35,857 bases of DNA, taken from contig SFBL01000060.1 in the NCBI GenBank assembly GCA_007095785.1, positions 1 to 35,857 of the forward strand. The letters run 5' to 3'. Position numbers and translations under genes: made by a program. A model generated the notes under the pieces. It was not told the DNA's origin and did not search any database. It worked only from the letters and a program-made list of their open reading frames with translations. The DNA is from Microcystis aeruginosa Ma_SC_T_19800800_S464 (GTDB lineage: Bacteria; Cyanobacteriota; Cyanobacteriia; Cyanobacteriales; Microcystaceae). Positions 9,001 through 16,739 of this stretch are shown here, one piece after another. Within the stretch, counting starts at the first letter, position 1, and every line of letters begins with the position of its first letter.

Positions 9001-9132
9001 AATGTCAATATTAGGAGAGCGATCGATCCCTAATCCTAGAAAGGCAATGTATCCCATTAGGGCCATAACCAGGGAGATCAGGATCGTCGGAATGGGATTT
9101 TTGATAGACCAATTAGAAATATTAAAAGCCAT
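6070..9132 (-). CDS. RND family efflux pump, inner-membrane subunit (AcrB/HAE1-like)
   Basis: A 1020-aa proton-driven multidrug-type transporter of the AcrB/MexB class. It has the usual plan: an N-terminal membrane helix (about 12-33), a large periplasmic loop, helices 2-6 from about 335, a second periplasmic loop and helices 8-12. The proton-relay residues are present: the aspartate pair D402-D403 in LGNLVDDAVCMVEA (helix 4) and a lysine near residue 913 in GLVTKNAILLVDF (helix 10). The substrate is unknown. The adaptor gene lies upstream on the same strand; no TolC-like outer-membrane gene is in the window. The ATG lies 8 nt after a TTATCAG/CTGATAA heptamer array, with no Shine-Dalgarno visible. 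Confidence 0.95.
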   Translation of the reverse strand: MAFNISNWSIKNPIPTILISLVMALMGYIAFLGLGIDRSPNIDIPAVIITVNQAGAGPEELETQVTKKVEDAVAALGNIDQITSTVNEGSSTTTVNFILGTNSDRATNDVRNAIAQIRQDLPQDANDPIVQRLEFAGGSVMNYTISSPKRSIAELSDLVDRQIGRALTGVPGVARVDRVGGVDREVRVDLDPSRLIAYAITATAVNDQIRSFNINLPGGRSEIGGSEQTVRTLGSAETIEDLRNYQISLPNGDTVPLSNLGTVSDSSSDPRQMALLDGQPVVGFSILRGTGSTLVTVETAVRQEIENLKKKLPEDIKFQLIFTRADSIRASYESLLVDLLIGCIMTVITVGLFLGNWRATIITGLALPLSIIPTFWVMQTLNYTLNGMTLLALALALGNLVDDAVCMVEAIDQQLIKGKKPFQAAFDASKEIGLAVLASTAAIMAVFLPVAFMGGVPGQFFQPFGVTVAVSTLFSTLTAVTVTPMLSAYLLQPKKLKNAAHSSSRPRFRPYKSLLTWALRHRILTLLAALVFFISSLQLVPLIPKGLFSSGDTGLSTIGLELPPGATLNDTVAVANQVNSLLQKNPAVANVLAIPGDSGRVNTGLIYVNLVPKEQRPLTQRQFEEQTRLDFRKIPGARVTFRAQGGAGSTKDVAIVLKSENGDILTQTAQKLEREMRALPGFVEVSSGVSLVKPEIIIQPDPVRAADQGVSVRAIARTASLALIGDNEFNLAKFNLADRQIPIRVKIANDGRSEIETLQNLRVPSSNGTLVPLNSVATISLGSGPAEIQRFNRQRQVNIGANLEGVSLGSAVTQIRALPIMKNLPPEVTEEPFGDARIMRDIFARFLGALSLAIISIYGILVLLYNNFLYPLAILTSLPLSIGGTLIALLITQKELGLYALIGIVLLMGLVTKNAILLVDFALSGIEAGKPQFKAMIDSGVSRLRPIIMTSVSTIAGMLPIALALGADGEIRAPMAIAVIGGFTTSTLLTLVVVPVIFTYIDSFYYWLRGLFVKQKPKSI

Positions 9133-9140
9133 AATTTCAG

Positions 9141-9175
9141 TTATCAGTTATCAGTTATCAGTTATCAGTTATCAG
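9141..9175. repeat. Heptanucleotide tandem array, (TTATCAG)x5
   Basis: Five perfect copies of a 7-bp unit, with a partial TTTCAG unit on the pump side, occupying the translation-initiation region of the RND pump gene (start codon at 9132). This is the class of short tandemly repeated repetitive (STRR) sequences known from cyanobacteria. Two more TTATCAG units occur at 9321-9334. Confidence 0.95.
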
Positions 9176-9195
9176 TTTTTAGTTTTCAGTTTTTA

Positions 9196-9291
9196 GAACG
9201 TAGGTTGGGTTGAAGCATGAAACCCAACGACCCCATGGTTTACGGTACTGCTAACCCATCCTACAAATAATTGTGCCTTTCTACTTAGCTT
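9196..9291 (+). repeat. Interspersed palindromic repeat, copy A
   Basis: A roughly 95-bp imperfect palindrome beginning GAACGTAGGTTGGGTTGAAG and ending near CTACTTAGCTTA, with arms GTAGGTTGGGTT and AACCCATCCTAC. A second copy in opposite orientation is at about 11164-11270. No coding capacity. It sits between the adaptor and pump genes, inside their presumed operon. Confidence 0.85.
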
Positions 9292-9353
9292 AACAAATTA
9301 GGTTTTAGATTCGGCCATTGTTATCAGTTATCAGCCACCATTTTTCAGTTATC

Positions 9354-9423
9354 AACTGATTACTGATTACTGATTACTGATTACTGATCACTGATTACTG
9401 ATTACTGATTACTGATCACTGAT
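9354..9423. repeat. Heptanucleotide tandem array, (TACTGAT)x10 with variants
   Basis: Ten consecutive 7-bp units, mostly TACTGAT with AACTGAT at one end and CACTGAT variants at the sixth and tenth positions. The array crosses the 3' end of the efflux adaptor gene: its stop codon and the last codons (Ser-Asp-Gln) are read from the repeat. Confidence 0.95.
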
Positions 9424-10869
9424 TGCTGTAATTTTGTCGCCATCACCGAGATAGGCTGCCCCTTTGACCACAATGCGATCGCCCGATTGTAAACCCGTAA
9501 GAATTTCCACACGATTATTCGGCATAATTTGACCTAATTGCACAGTTTTGGCGGTAACGGTGTTATCAGGTCCCACTAAATAAACTAGAGCTTGATTATC
9601 TTTTTGGGGTAAAACTGCGGTCATGGGGACGGTTAAACTATTGCTAGTATTCGTTACGATCGCACCTCGTAAAAACATCCCCGGTTTTAATCCTGTATTG
9701 TCGGTTAAATCGACTTTAACCGTTGCTTGACGGGATGCCTCATCGACGATGGGATTAATTTCGCGCACCTGTCCCGATAATTTTAAACTGCTATTAGCAT
9801 CGGAAGTGATAGTAACAGGCGCTCCGACGCGGATTAAGGGCAATTGATTCTCAGGAACCCGTAATCTTAGCTCTAAACGCCCATTTTCGATGATTTTAAA
9901 GAGAGCATTTTGACCGTTGGTGGTGTCCCCGATGCGAGCATTTCTTTCGGCAATTTTGCCACTAACCGGAGAAATCAGGCGCGTCTCGTTCAATTGGGCT
10001 TTAACAATGGCTAAACGGCTTTGAGCTTCCGTTAATTGGGCTGTAGCTTGGGCAATCACTTCGGGACGGTTGCCCGCTTGCAATTGCGCTAGTTGCTGCT
10101 CTGCTTCTCCTAAACGGGATTGGGTCTGTTGTACGATCGCCGCTTTGTTTCTTTCTTCGTTGAGGACTTCATCGAGACGATCCCGGGCGATCGCTCCTTC
10201 CGCTTCTAAACTTTGGTTTCTCTGGACGCGTTTTTTAGCCAAATCCCAATCCGATTGAGCTTGAGTAATTTCAGCTTTTATGCGTTGAATAGTTTGTTTA
10301 GCTCTAGCGATCTCCTCTTTACGGCTACCCGCTTGCAATTCTGCCAAACGCGCCAGGGATTGGGCGACATTTGCCTGTGCTTGGGTTAATTGCGCTTGTA
10401 GGACGGTATCATCGAGACGAGCGAGAATTTGACCTTGACTAACGATATCACCCTCATCGACAAAGATTTCTTTGATTTGTCGTCCCGTCGCTTGGGAAAG
10501 AATCGGGATTAATTCATAGGCTGCCACGCTTCCAGTCGCTTTCAGGGTGCGGGCCACGGGAGTAAATTCTACCCTAGTGGTGGTTACTGTTTGTGCTGGT
10601 GCTTCATTTTTTGCCGCTACGGGCTGAGTATTGGGGTTTTGGGCTGTTTGGGGTCGATTAGCGAAACGAGTCGCCCCTAGGGTCAATAAAACTCCCAATC
10701 CCACACCGATAAATAAACCCTTTCCTCCCGATAGCCAAGAGTTGGTTTTTGTCGGTTTTGGCGAGTATTCGGTTTCCTCTGGCTCAATTTCGGGATTAAA
10801 TGCAATAATTTCGGGAACTAGCGAATTATCGCCTGAATGCTGGTTATTTTCTAGGGTATCTGGCCGCAC
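9409..10869 (-). CDS. RND efflux periplasmic adaptor (membrane fusion protein)
   Basis: A 486-aa HlyD/AcrA-type adaptor that would bridge the RND pump to an outer-membrane channel. Residues 1-48 are acidic and cytosolic, followed by one membrane segment (about 50-66). Then come a biotinyl-lipoyl-like half-motif (GRQIKEIFVDEGDIVSQGQILARLDD), a long alpha-hairpin with two near-repeated turns (LQAGSRKEEIARAK and LQAGNRPEVIAQAT), the second lipoyl half (RLISPVSGKIAERNARIGD) and beta-barrel/membrane-proximal domains. The start is a GTG at 10869 with a GAGAGG site about 8 nt upstream. The last codons lie in the heptamer array. The pump gene follows after 276 nt of repeats. Confidence 0.92.
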   Translation of the reverse strand: MRPDTLENNQHSGDNSLVPEIIAFNPEIEPEETEYSPKPTKTNSWLSGGKGLFIGVGLGVLLTLGATRFANRPQTAQNPNTQPVAAKNEAPAQTVTTTRVEFTPVARTLKATGSVAAYELIPILSQATGRQIKEIFVDEGDIVSQGQILARLDDTVLQAQLTQAQANVAQSLARLAELQAGSRKEEIARAKQTIQRIKAEITQAQSDWDLAKKRVQRNQSLEAEGAIARDRLDEVLNEERNKAAIVQQTQSRLGEAEQQLAQLQAGNRPEVIAQATAQLTEAQSRLAIVKAQLNETRLISPVSGKIAERNARIGDTTNGQNALFKIIENGRLELRLRVPENQLPLIRVGAPVTITSDANSSLKLSGQVREINPIVDEASRQATVKVDLTDNTGLKPGMFLRGAIVTNTSNSLTVPMTAVLPQKDNQALVYLVGPDNTVTAKTVQLGQIMPNNRVEILTGLQSGDRIVVKGAAYLGDGDKITAISDQ

Positions 10870-11127
10870 GGTCTGCCCTCTCGGTAGATTCTGGATAAAA
10901 TGTTAAGTTTTGTATCCATTTATAATCTAACGGAAAAAGGTCACGGGTGGGGAAAGTGAGAAAGTGGACTTGCTGTAAAAATCCAAAATTGTCGTGGTTG
11001 GTGAGGAGTCGGTCGTCAGGAGAATTAAGAATGAGTAATAATCGATTAAATGGTTTATTTAGAAATTTTATGCCAGTTAATCTGGCTCTCCCGTACTTGT
11101 GGTGATAAGAAAAAGTTATCTAAGGGA

Positions 11128-11587
11128 GGGCGTATGCCATCATTGGTGTCAACTTAAGCAAGAAGCTTAAGTAGGGAGGCACAATTATTTGTAGGATGGG
11201 TTAGCGCACTTCGTAACCCATGCGGGCGTTGGGTTTAATGCTTCAACCCAACCTACGTTCATCTTATATTTAATTCCACCCACCCACTTAATTATCAAGA
11301 GTAGCTGATAATCCAAGAGAAAGGAAGTAAAAAATGGTAGAATTGACAGGTTTTTCGTTAATTGGTATGGTTTGATCGGGTGGCATAAATCGACTAAATC
11401 CTTATCTGGCAAGAGACTTAATTGATTAGTTCGTTCTGGATCGAAACCAATTGACAAAAATCGCAGCAATGTCTGTCTCTATAAGGGTTTCATTCCTTAT
11501 AATCCCGTCCCTTGCATAACAAAAACCGAAGAACCACAAATTTGGAGTGCTATTTCCTTAAGTTGACACCAATGATCGCCTGCGCCC
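11128..11587. mobile_element. Non-autonomous element or IS remnant with 31-bp inverted termini
   Basis: The left end (11128-11158) and right end (11557-11587) are inverted copies matching at 28 of 31 positions; the inner 20 bp, ATCATTGGTGTCAACTTAAG, are identical. The 400 bp between them have no intact transposase, but include a copy of the palindromic repeat (11164-11270) and a small dyad ATAAGG/CCTTAT near 11490. No clear target-site duplication was found, so the outer limits are uncertain. It fits a MITE or a deletion derivative of an insertion sequence. Confidence 0.65.
11164..11270 (-). repeat. Interspersed palindromic repeat, copy B
   Basis: The reverse complement of this stretch matches copy A (9196-9291) along its length, from GAACGTAGGTTGGG to CTACTTAAGCTT, with scattered differences in the middle. 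It lies inside the 460-bp element with inverted ends. Confidence 0.85.
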
Positions 11588-11848
11588 AAATGTAATATAG
11601 ATATTTCGACCAAATTGAGAGCCATGCTGCCAACTTTTGTTAACCGACCTTTTTAGTTAAGTACAATCAAGAAAAATTGTCAAATTTCCCAATCGTTATT
11701 TGCTCTTGCCATTGACCAAATCTCTTGTCACCATAGACTAAAATCTAGATGCAGGCGTGGTTTTCTGGAAACTTGTCCCGATGTCTAGATATCGATCGAG
11801 CCGAAATTGTTATGATAAATTCATGAAGTTTTATGACAGTGTTTCCCC

Positions 11849-12844
11849 GTGAACATGAACCAAATCGACTATCTCAGGATTAGTTTAATCGATCGCTGTA
11901 ACTTTCGCTGTCAGTATTGTCTGCCTGAAGATGCAGAATTGGCCTATGTTCGACCGCAAGATTTACTCACCCGGGAGGAAATTCTTACTTTAGTCAAAAA
12001 TGTCTTTATTCCCCTCGGTTTCCGCAAATTTCGCCTTACTGGTGGGGAACCTCTCTTACATCCCGAAGTAGTGGAGATTGTGCGCGATATCGCCTCTTTA
12101 TCTGCTACTAGCGATTTAGCCTTGACCACTAATGGCTATTTACTTGACAATTTAGCCGAAATGTTGTATGACGCTGGACTAAGACGGATTAATATCAGTT
12201 TAGACTCCCTCGACCCCGACACTTTCGATAAAATTATCGGTAATCGCGGCCGGAGTCGTTGGCAAAAAACTTGGGCAGGTATTCAAGCGGCCCAGAGAGT
12301 GGGTTTTGACCCCTTAAAATTGAATGTGGTGGTAATTCCGGGGATAAATGAGGCAGAAGTGGAAGATTTAGCGGCTTTGACCATCGAGAAGCGTTGGCAC
12401 GTCCGTTTTATCGAGTTTATGCCCATCGGTAACGGTGATTTATTTCAAGAAAAAGCTTGGATTGCGAACGAGGAATTAAGAGGGCGAATTCGGGCGAAAT
12501 GGGGCTTAAATGAGGGTCAAGTGCGGGGAAATGGTCCAGCCGATGTTTTTCAAATTCCGGGGGCTAAGGGTACAATTGGCTTTATTAGTCAGATGTCGGA
12601 ATGTTTTTGCGATCGCTGTAACCGCCTACGTCTCTCGGCCGATGGTTGGTTGCGTCCCTGTCTCCTCAATGAAACTGGACAAATTGACCTAAAAACTGCC
12701 CTCCGTCAGGGAATTTCGCCAGCAGACATCAGGGAAAGAGTGCGGGGATTAATGGAACTGAAAGCAGAAATAAACTTTAAACTGCGTGATTCCGGCACAT
12801 CAAGCGGCATTTATACCCGTACTATGTCCCAAATTGGCGGCTAA
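11849..12844 (+). CDS. moaA: GTP 3',8-cyclase (molybdenum cofactor step 1)
   Basis: A radical-SAM enzyme that, with MoaC, converts GTP to cyclic pyranopterin monophosphate. The N-terminal cluster motif is C17-x3-C21-x2-C24 (RCNFRCQYC). The SAM-side motif [10 protein letters not shown] is present. The C-terminal second cluster motif is C-x2-C plus a distant Cys ([18 protein letters not shown]). The protein ends in the conserved Gly-Gly (SQIGG). The length (331 aa) is standard. The start is GTG 11849 or ATG 11855; the latter gives the usual [10 protein letters not shown] opening. No other moa genes are adjacent. It converges on the PCP_red gene with a 4-nt gap. Confidence 0.95.
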   Translation: MNMNQIDYLRISLIDRCNFRCQYCLPEDAELAYVRPQDLLTREEILTLVKNVFIPLGFRKFRLTGGEPLLHPEVVEIVRDIASLSATSDLALTTNGYLLDNLAEMLYDAGLRRINISLDSLDPDTFDKIIGNRGRSRWQKTWAGIQAAQRVGFDPLKLNVVVIPGINEAEVEDLAALTIEKRWHVRFIEFMPIGNGDLFQEKAWIANEELRGRIRAKWGLNEGQVRGNGPADVFQIPGAKGTIGFISQMSECFCDRCNRLRLSADGWLRPCLLNETGQIDLKTALRQGISPADIRERVRGLMELKAEINFKLRDSGTSSGIYTRTMSQIGG

Positions 12845-12848
12845 AAAT

Positions 12849-13034
12849 CTACTGTCCGAATTCTACTCTAGCCTGTTCCACCATTTCCACGGTAACTCGA
12901 TCGGAACCGGCATGACGAGCTAATTCTTCTATCCTTTGACGCGCTTGGGAACGGACAAAATAGGGAATATTTTTCAGTTTTGCCTTTGCTTCTGCGGTCC
13001 ATTGTAGTTGATCGGAAAAATCTAGAGCGTCCAT
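12849..13034 (-). CDS. PCP_red-domain small protein (61 aa)
   Basis: A 61-aa protein consisting almost wholly of a PCP_red domain ([29 protein letters not shown]...[10 protein letters not shown]). This domain is otherwise the C-terminal part of ChlB/BchB in the light-independent protochlorophyllide reductase. The stand-alone form carries no cluster ligands or catalytic core, so it is not itself a reductase; its function is unknown. The stop lies 4 nt from the moaA stop (convergent). It might act in tetrapyrrole or iron-sulfur metabolism, but nothing here demonstrates this. Confidence 0.8.
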   Translation of the reverse strand: MDALDFSDQLQWTAEAKAKLKNIPYFVRSQARQRIEELARHAGSDRVTVEMVEQARVEFGQ

Positions 13035-13138
13035 AGATTTAACATATAGTAGTCCGTCTATTATACCAAAAAAGATTAGCTATTTTGAGATGACAATTTT
13101 CTTCTTGACAGCGACTCTTTTTCACCTTTCTCTTAATT

Positions 13139-13726
13139 TTAGGTTTCTGCTAAATCAAAATTTACTCTTTGATATAAATCTTGCAAAGAAATCTGCCAAT
13201 CCACTGAGAGCAATTGTAAAACCGCATTTTCTCCCGTAAGGAAATCAACTAACCATTGATCATCCTTTTGTTTATAGTAACGTTCCACACTGTAACTAGA
13301 TTGTTCAATCAGAATATATTCCTGAAAAGTTGGCAAGGAACGATAGAATTTAAACTTATCCCCTCGATCATAAGCTTGGGTAGAATTAGAGAGAACTTCG
13401 ACAATAATTAAGGGATTAATCACGTTAGATTGACTATTCCCTTGACAGAGAGGTTGACCTTTAATCACCATCACATCGGGATAGGTGTAAATGCTATAAT
13501 CTGACAGCCATAAACGCCCCGTTTCCATATAGGTATAATAATCTTGATTATTGATATTTAAGGGAAAATTACGGCAAAAATTTAGACAAATCTGATTGTG
13601 ATTAGTGGTGGCTCCTACCATTGGGATAATTTCTCCTTGACGATATTCATTTTTATCTTCCGACGTTTCCTCTAGGGCGAGATATTCTTCGGGAGTATAA
13701 TATTTAGTTTCGGTAGTGCTTAACAT
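13139..13726 (-). CDS. Uma2-family (DUF820) putative endonuclease
   Basis: A 195-aa protein of the DUF820/Uma2 family, which is much expanded in cyanobacteria and has a PD-(D/E)xK nuclease fold. Seen here: the opening YYTPEEYLALEE, a charged E-x(2)-R-Q-G-E strand, D84 in TYPDVMVIKG, E110 in PLIIVEVLSNST and the following basic helix (DRGDKFKFYRSLP). The biological role is unknown; a nuclease activity is predicted from the fold only. Such genes are often mobile and occur in many copies per genome. It stands alone between moaA/PCP_red and ftsY. Confidence 0.88.
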   Translation of the reverse strand: MLSTTETKYYTPEEYLALEETSEDKNEYRQGEIIPMVGATTNHNQICLNFCRNFPLNINNQDYYTYMETGRLWLSDYSIYTYPDVMVIKGQPLCQGNSQSNVINPLIIVEVLSNSTQAYDRGDKFKFYRSLPTFQEYILIEQSSYSVERYYKQKDDQWLVDFLTGENAVLQLLSVDWQISLQDLYQRVNFDLAET

Positions 13727-13951
13727 TTTTGACTCTCCTTCCTATTCTATTTTCTAGGATACAGCATTTCCCTAAAAAGAGATAAAGTTATCCTTGAGCA
13801 AGGCTATCAATTGAGTTGCTCGGATCATATTTTTACCTTAATCTCTGGCAAAAAATGCTGAGAAATCCATAATTAAAAATCTAAATATCAAAATTGCTCA
13901 CGCTAAGGGTTAAGATAAACTAGATAAATAGTTTTATGTTTAGTTTCTCCT

Positions 13952-15307
13952 ATGTTTAACTGGTTCCGTCGTCAGAAAGTCCAACCCGAACAAGAACAAG
14001 CACCCCCTGCACCCGTAGAGGAAACCCCCAGCGAGGCAACCCCGACGACTAGCGAGACAACCAGTCAGGAAGAGTATTTGGATTGGGCCAAAAAAGCCTT
14101 TAAAAATATTCAAGAGAAAAAAGCCACGGCCGAGGCCGTCGTTAGCGAAACCCCTGAAACATCTATTGCTGAAACGGAACCTCCGCAAGAGGAAGAACCA
14201 GTTAAAGAAGAAGAAACCGAGGATAATACCCCCGCATGGCTGAAAAAATCCGATCGCCTCGAAATTCTCAAAGAAACCGCCATCGAAACCCCCACAGAAC
14301 TGGATGAGGATTTTATCTGGTCGGCCAAAGTTTTAGCCAATCAGGGAAGACAAGCAGAGGACGTTTCCGAAGAAGAAATCACCTGGTTAAAAAAATTGCG
14401 TCAGGGTTTAGGCAAAACGCGCCGCAGCTTGGTCAATCAGCTTAAGGCCGTGGTCGGTCAGGGTCCCCTCAATCAAGACGCGGTAGAGGAAATCGAAGCT
14501 TTATTGCTTCAGGCCGATGTGGGGGTAGATGCCACCGATTATATTATCACTACCCTCCAAAATAAGCTAAAACAGGAAGCTCTGCCCCCCGAAAAAGCGA
14601 TCGAATATCTCAAAGAAATTATCCGCGAGATTTTAGATGCACCTTTAGCCAATTATAGCAACCCTGGTTTTGAGCCAGAAAAGGGCAAATTAAATATCTG
14701 GATGCTCACAGGAGTTAACGGAGTTGGTAAAACGACGACTATCGGCAAATTAGCCCATTTATCTAAACAATCTGGCTATAGCTGTATAATTGCCGCTGCC
14801 GACACCTTTCGCGCTGCTGCCGTGGAACAGGTGAAAGTTTGGGGAGAGCGATCGCAAGTCGAAGTAATTGCCAACCCGGGCAAAAATACCGACCCGGCCG
14901 CCGTGGTGTACGATGGTATCGAGGCCGCTAAATCCAGGGAGATAGAATTACTCTTAGTGGATACGGCGGGAAGATTGCAAAATAAAAAGAACTTAATGGC
15001 AGAATTAAGCAAAATTCGCCGCATTATCGACAAAAAAGCCGAGAGTGCCGTGGTGGAATCCCTTCTAGTTCTCGATGCCACTTTAGGACAAAACGGGCTG
15101 CGACAAGCAGAAGTTTTCTCGGAAGCTGCCCAATTAAGCGGCGTGATCCTGACTAAAATCGATGGTACCGCTAAAGGGGGTGTCGCCCTTGCCGTAGCGC
15201 GTCAGCTTAACCTACCGATTCGCTTTGTCGGCGCCGGGGAAGGAATCGAGGATCTGCGGCCTTTTTCCAGTTACGAATTCGTGGAAGCTTTACTGAGTGG
15301 CGATTGA
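13952..15307 (+). CDS. ftsY: Signal recognition particle receptor FtsY
   Basis: An SRP GTPase that docks ribosome-SRP complexes at the membrane. Residues 1-135 form a long acidic A domain rich in Glu, Pro and Thr with a basic N-terminal tip (MFNWFRRQK) that may contact lipid. The N domain spans about 140-235 and the G domain 245-451. GTPase motifs are G1 GVNGVGKTT (254-262), DTFRAAAVEQ (284-293), DTAGR (337-341), TKIDGTAKGG and the closing FVGAGEGIEDLRPF. The length (451 aa) is in range for cyanobacteria. It stands in its own plus-strand unit with an AT-rich 225-nt upstream region. Confidence 0.97.
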   Translation: MFNWFRRQKVQPEQEQAPPAPVEETPSEATPTTSETTSQEEYLDWAKKAFKNIQEKKATAEAVVSETPETSIAETEPPQEEEPVKEEETEDNTPAWLKKSDRLEILKETAIETPTELDEDFIWSAKVLANQGRQAEDVSEEEITWLKKLRQGLGKTRRSLVNQLKAVVGQGPLNQDAVEEIEALLLQADVGVDATDYIITTLQNKLKQEALPPEKAIEYLKEIIREILDAPLANYSNPGFEPEKGKLNIWMLTGVNGVGKTTTIGKLAHLSKQSGYSCIIAAADTFRAAAVEQVKVWGERSQVEVIANPGKNTDPAAVVYDGIEAAKSREIELLLVDTAGRLQNKKNLMAELSKIRRIIDKKAESAVVESLLVLDATLGQNGLRQAEVFSEAAQLSGVILTKIDGTAKGGVALAVARQLNLPIRFVGAGEGIEDLRPFSSYEFVEALLSGD

Positions 15308-15401
15308 TCTCACCCTAGCTATCTTTCATAATCTTTTCATGGTTGCTTCATAATTGTCTCATTTTTAGCTATGCTAGAACTGGAGACTCGGGGTAACAAC
15401 T

Positions 15402-16202
15402 ATGCAAAGGACAATTACAGTTAGTCATCTAGGAGTATATTATCGCGGCGTGGAAGCCCTCCGGGATATCACCCTGAAAATTCATCCGGGACGATTAACC
15501 GGTATTATCGGTCCCAACGGTGCGGGCAAAAGTACCCTGATCAAAGCCATGCTAGGATTAATTCCCGTACAACAGGGAAGCGTTAACTATCAAGGGCAAT
15601 CTCTACAGCAACAACTGGATAAAGTCGCTTATGTTCCCCAAAGATCTCAAATCGACTGGACCTATCCCGTCACCGCTTGGGATGTGGTAATGATGGGGAG
15701 AGTCAGAAAAACGGGTTGGTTTCGTCCTTTTTCCCATATTAGTCGTCAACAGGCTTTAAATGCCCTAGAACGGGTGGAAATGGCTGATTTACGCCATCGT
15801 CCCCTCGGTCAGTTGTCGGGAGGACAACAACAAAGAGTCTTTTTAGCCAGATCTTTGGCCCAAGAAGCAGAGATTTTCTGTTTTGATGAACCTTTCGTTG
15901 GGGTAGATCAAAAAACCGAGGGCATCCTTTTTAATATCTTTGGTGAGTTAGCCCAAGAAAATAAAATTGTCATGGTGGTTAACCATGATTTAGGCGAATC
16001 TATCACCCATTTTGCTGATTTAATCCTCTTAAATACAGAATTGATCCTCGCCGATCAACGATCTAAGGTCTTAACCGATTTTAATCTCCGGCGCGCCTAC
16101 GGGGGTAAAGTCTCCTTCTACGATGCCATGACACCACCAGATCATCGCCGATCGAGTCTCGATTATCTCGATCGCCTGTCGAAAAACAATGCGATAAACT
16201 AG
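15402..16202 (+). CDS. Metal-type ABC transporter ATP-binding protein
   Basis: A 266-aa ATPase with complete motifs: Walker A GPNGAGKST (37-45), Q-loop Q80, signature LSGGQQQR (138-145), Walker B IFCFDEP (158-164) and H-loop H195. The sequence around DWTYPVTAWDVVMMGR is typical of manganese/zinc uptake ATPases (MntA/ZnuC/SitB type), so import of Mn(II) or another divalent metal is inferred. The matching permease and solute-binding genes are not adjacent; the neighbours are ftsY and a DUF3119 gene, so the partners must be elsewhere. The start codon follows GGGGTAACAACT, a poor Shine-Dalgarno. Confidence 0.88.
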   Translation: MQRTITVSHLGVYYRGVEALRDITLKIHPGRLTGIIGPNGAGKSTLIKAMLGLIPVQQGSVNYQGQSLQQQLDKVAYVPQRSQIDWTYPVTAWDVVMMGRVRKTGWFRPFSHISRQQALNALERVEMADLRHRPLGQLSGGQQQRVFLARSLAQEAEIFCFDEPFVGVDQKTEGILFNIFGELAQENKIVMVVNHDLGESITHFADLILLNTELILADQRSKVLTDFNLRRAYGGKVSFYDAMTPPDHRRSSLDYLDRLSKNNAIN

Positions 16203-16241
16203 AAGCGAAGATATTTTGGCTGACTGCCGATAGGGACACCG

Positions 16242-16658
16242 ATGAAAACTATTTCCCCGCAAGAAGTAACAGGAACGATCGAACTGGCTCCTAACTATCG
16301 AATTCCCCTGTTTTTGGTAATTTTATCGATACCTTTACTCTTTTTACAGGTCTGGCTAGGAATAATTTTCTCCCTCTTAGGGTTATTCTTGATGTTCCAG
16401 ACTACCCGCATTCGTCTCCAGTTTACCCCCACTTCCCTAGATGTCTATCTATCTGGGCAACAAATTCGCTCCTTTCCCTACCAAGAATGGCAAAATTGGC
16501 GGATTTTCTGGAATCAAGTCCCGATCCTATTTTATTTCAAAGAAATTAACAGCATTCATTTTTTGCCCATTATCTTTGACAGCGCAACCCTGAGACTGTG
16601 CCTCGAAAAATACTATCCTTTAGCAGCATCGCAAGCGATCGACTCAGAAGCGAACTAA
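16242..16658 (+). CDS. DUF3119 family membrane protein
   Basis: A 138-aa protein with a hydrophobic hairpin at about 21-53 (two short membrane spans) followed by a PH-like beta domain (TTRIRLQFTPTSLDVYLSGQQIRSFPYQEWQNW). The DUF3119 family is confined mainly to cyanobacteria and plastids and has no settled function. It follows the ABC ATPase by 39 nt and precedes the DUF3086 gene by 81 nt, an order I recall as common in cyanobacteria. Confidence 0.82.
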   Translation: MKTISPQEVTGTIELAPNYRIPLFLVILSIPLLFLQVWLGIIFSLLGLFLMFQTTRIRLQFTPTSLDVYLSGQQIRSFPYQEWQNWRIFWNQVPILFYFKEINSIHFLPIIFDSATLRLCLEKYYPLAASQAIDSEAN

Positions 16659-16739
16659 GATTGAGATAAAATTAAATCTAGCTAATAGCGTCTTAATTAC
16701 CTGCCTTGGCCCTTTGTTCGCTCTGCATTTCTAAAGCCG

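Larger units (their letters stand above)
10870..11848. other. 979-bp gene-free region holding a mobile-element relic
   Basis: No confident gene. It contains the promoter side of the adaptor gene, a 460-bp segment with inverted termini (11128-11587) and the upstream region of moaA. A 94-codon open frame on the minus strand (11185-11469) crosses the palindromic repeat copy B, lacks a recognisable family and is best seen as chance or remnant coding. A HindIII-like AAGCTT and AT-rich DNA occur, but no RNA gene was recognised. Confidence 0.6.

Noticed and set aside
11185-11469. 94-codon open frame on the minus strand as a gene
   Set aside because: It runs through the palindromic repeat copy B, has no recognised family and no clear ribosome-binding site. 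Treated as part of the element relic.
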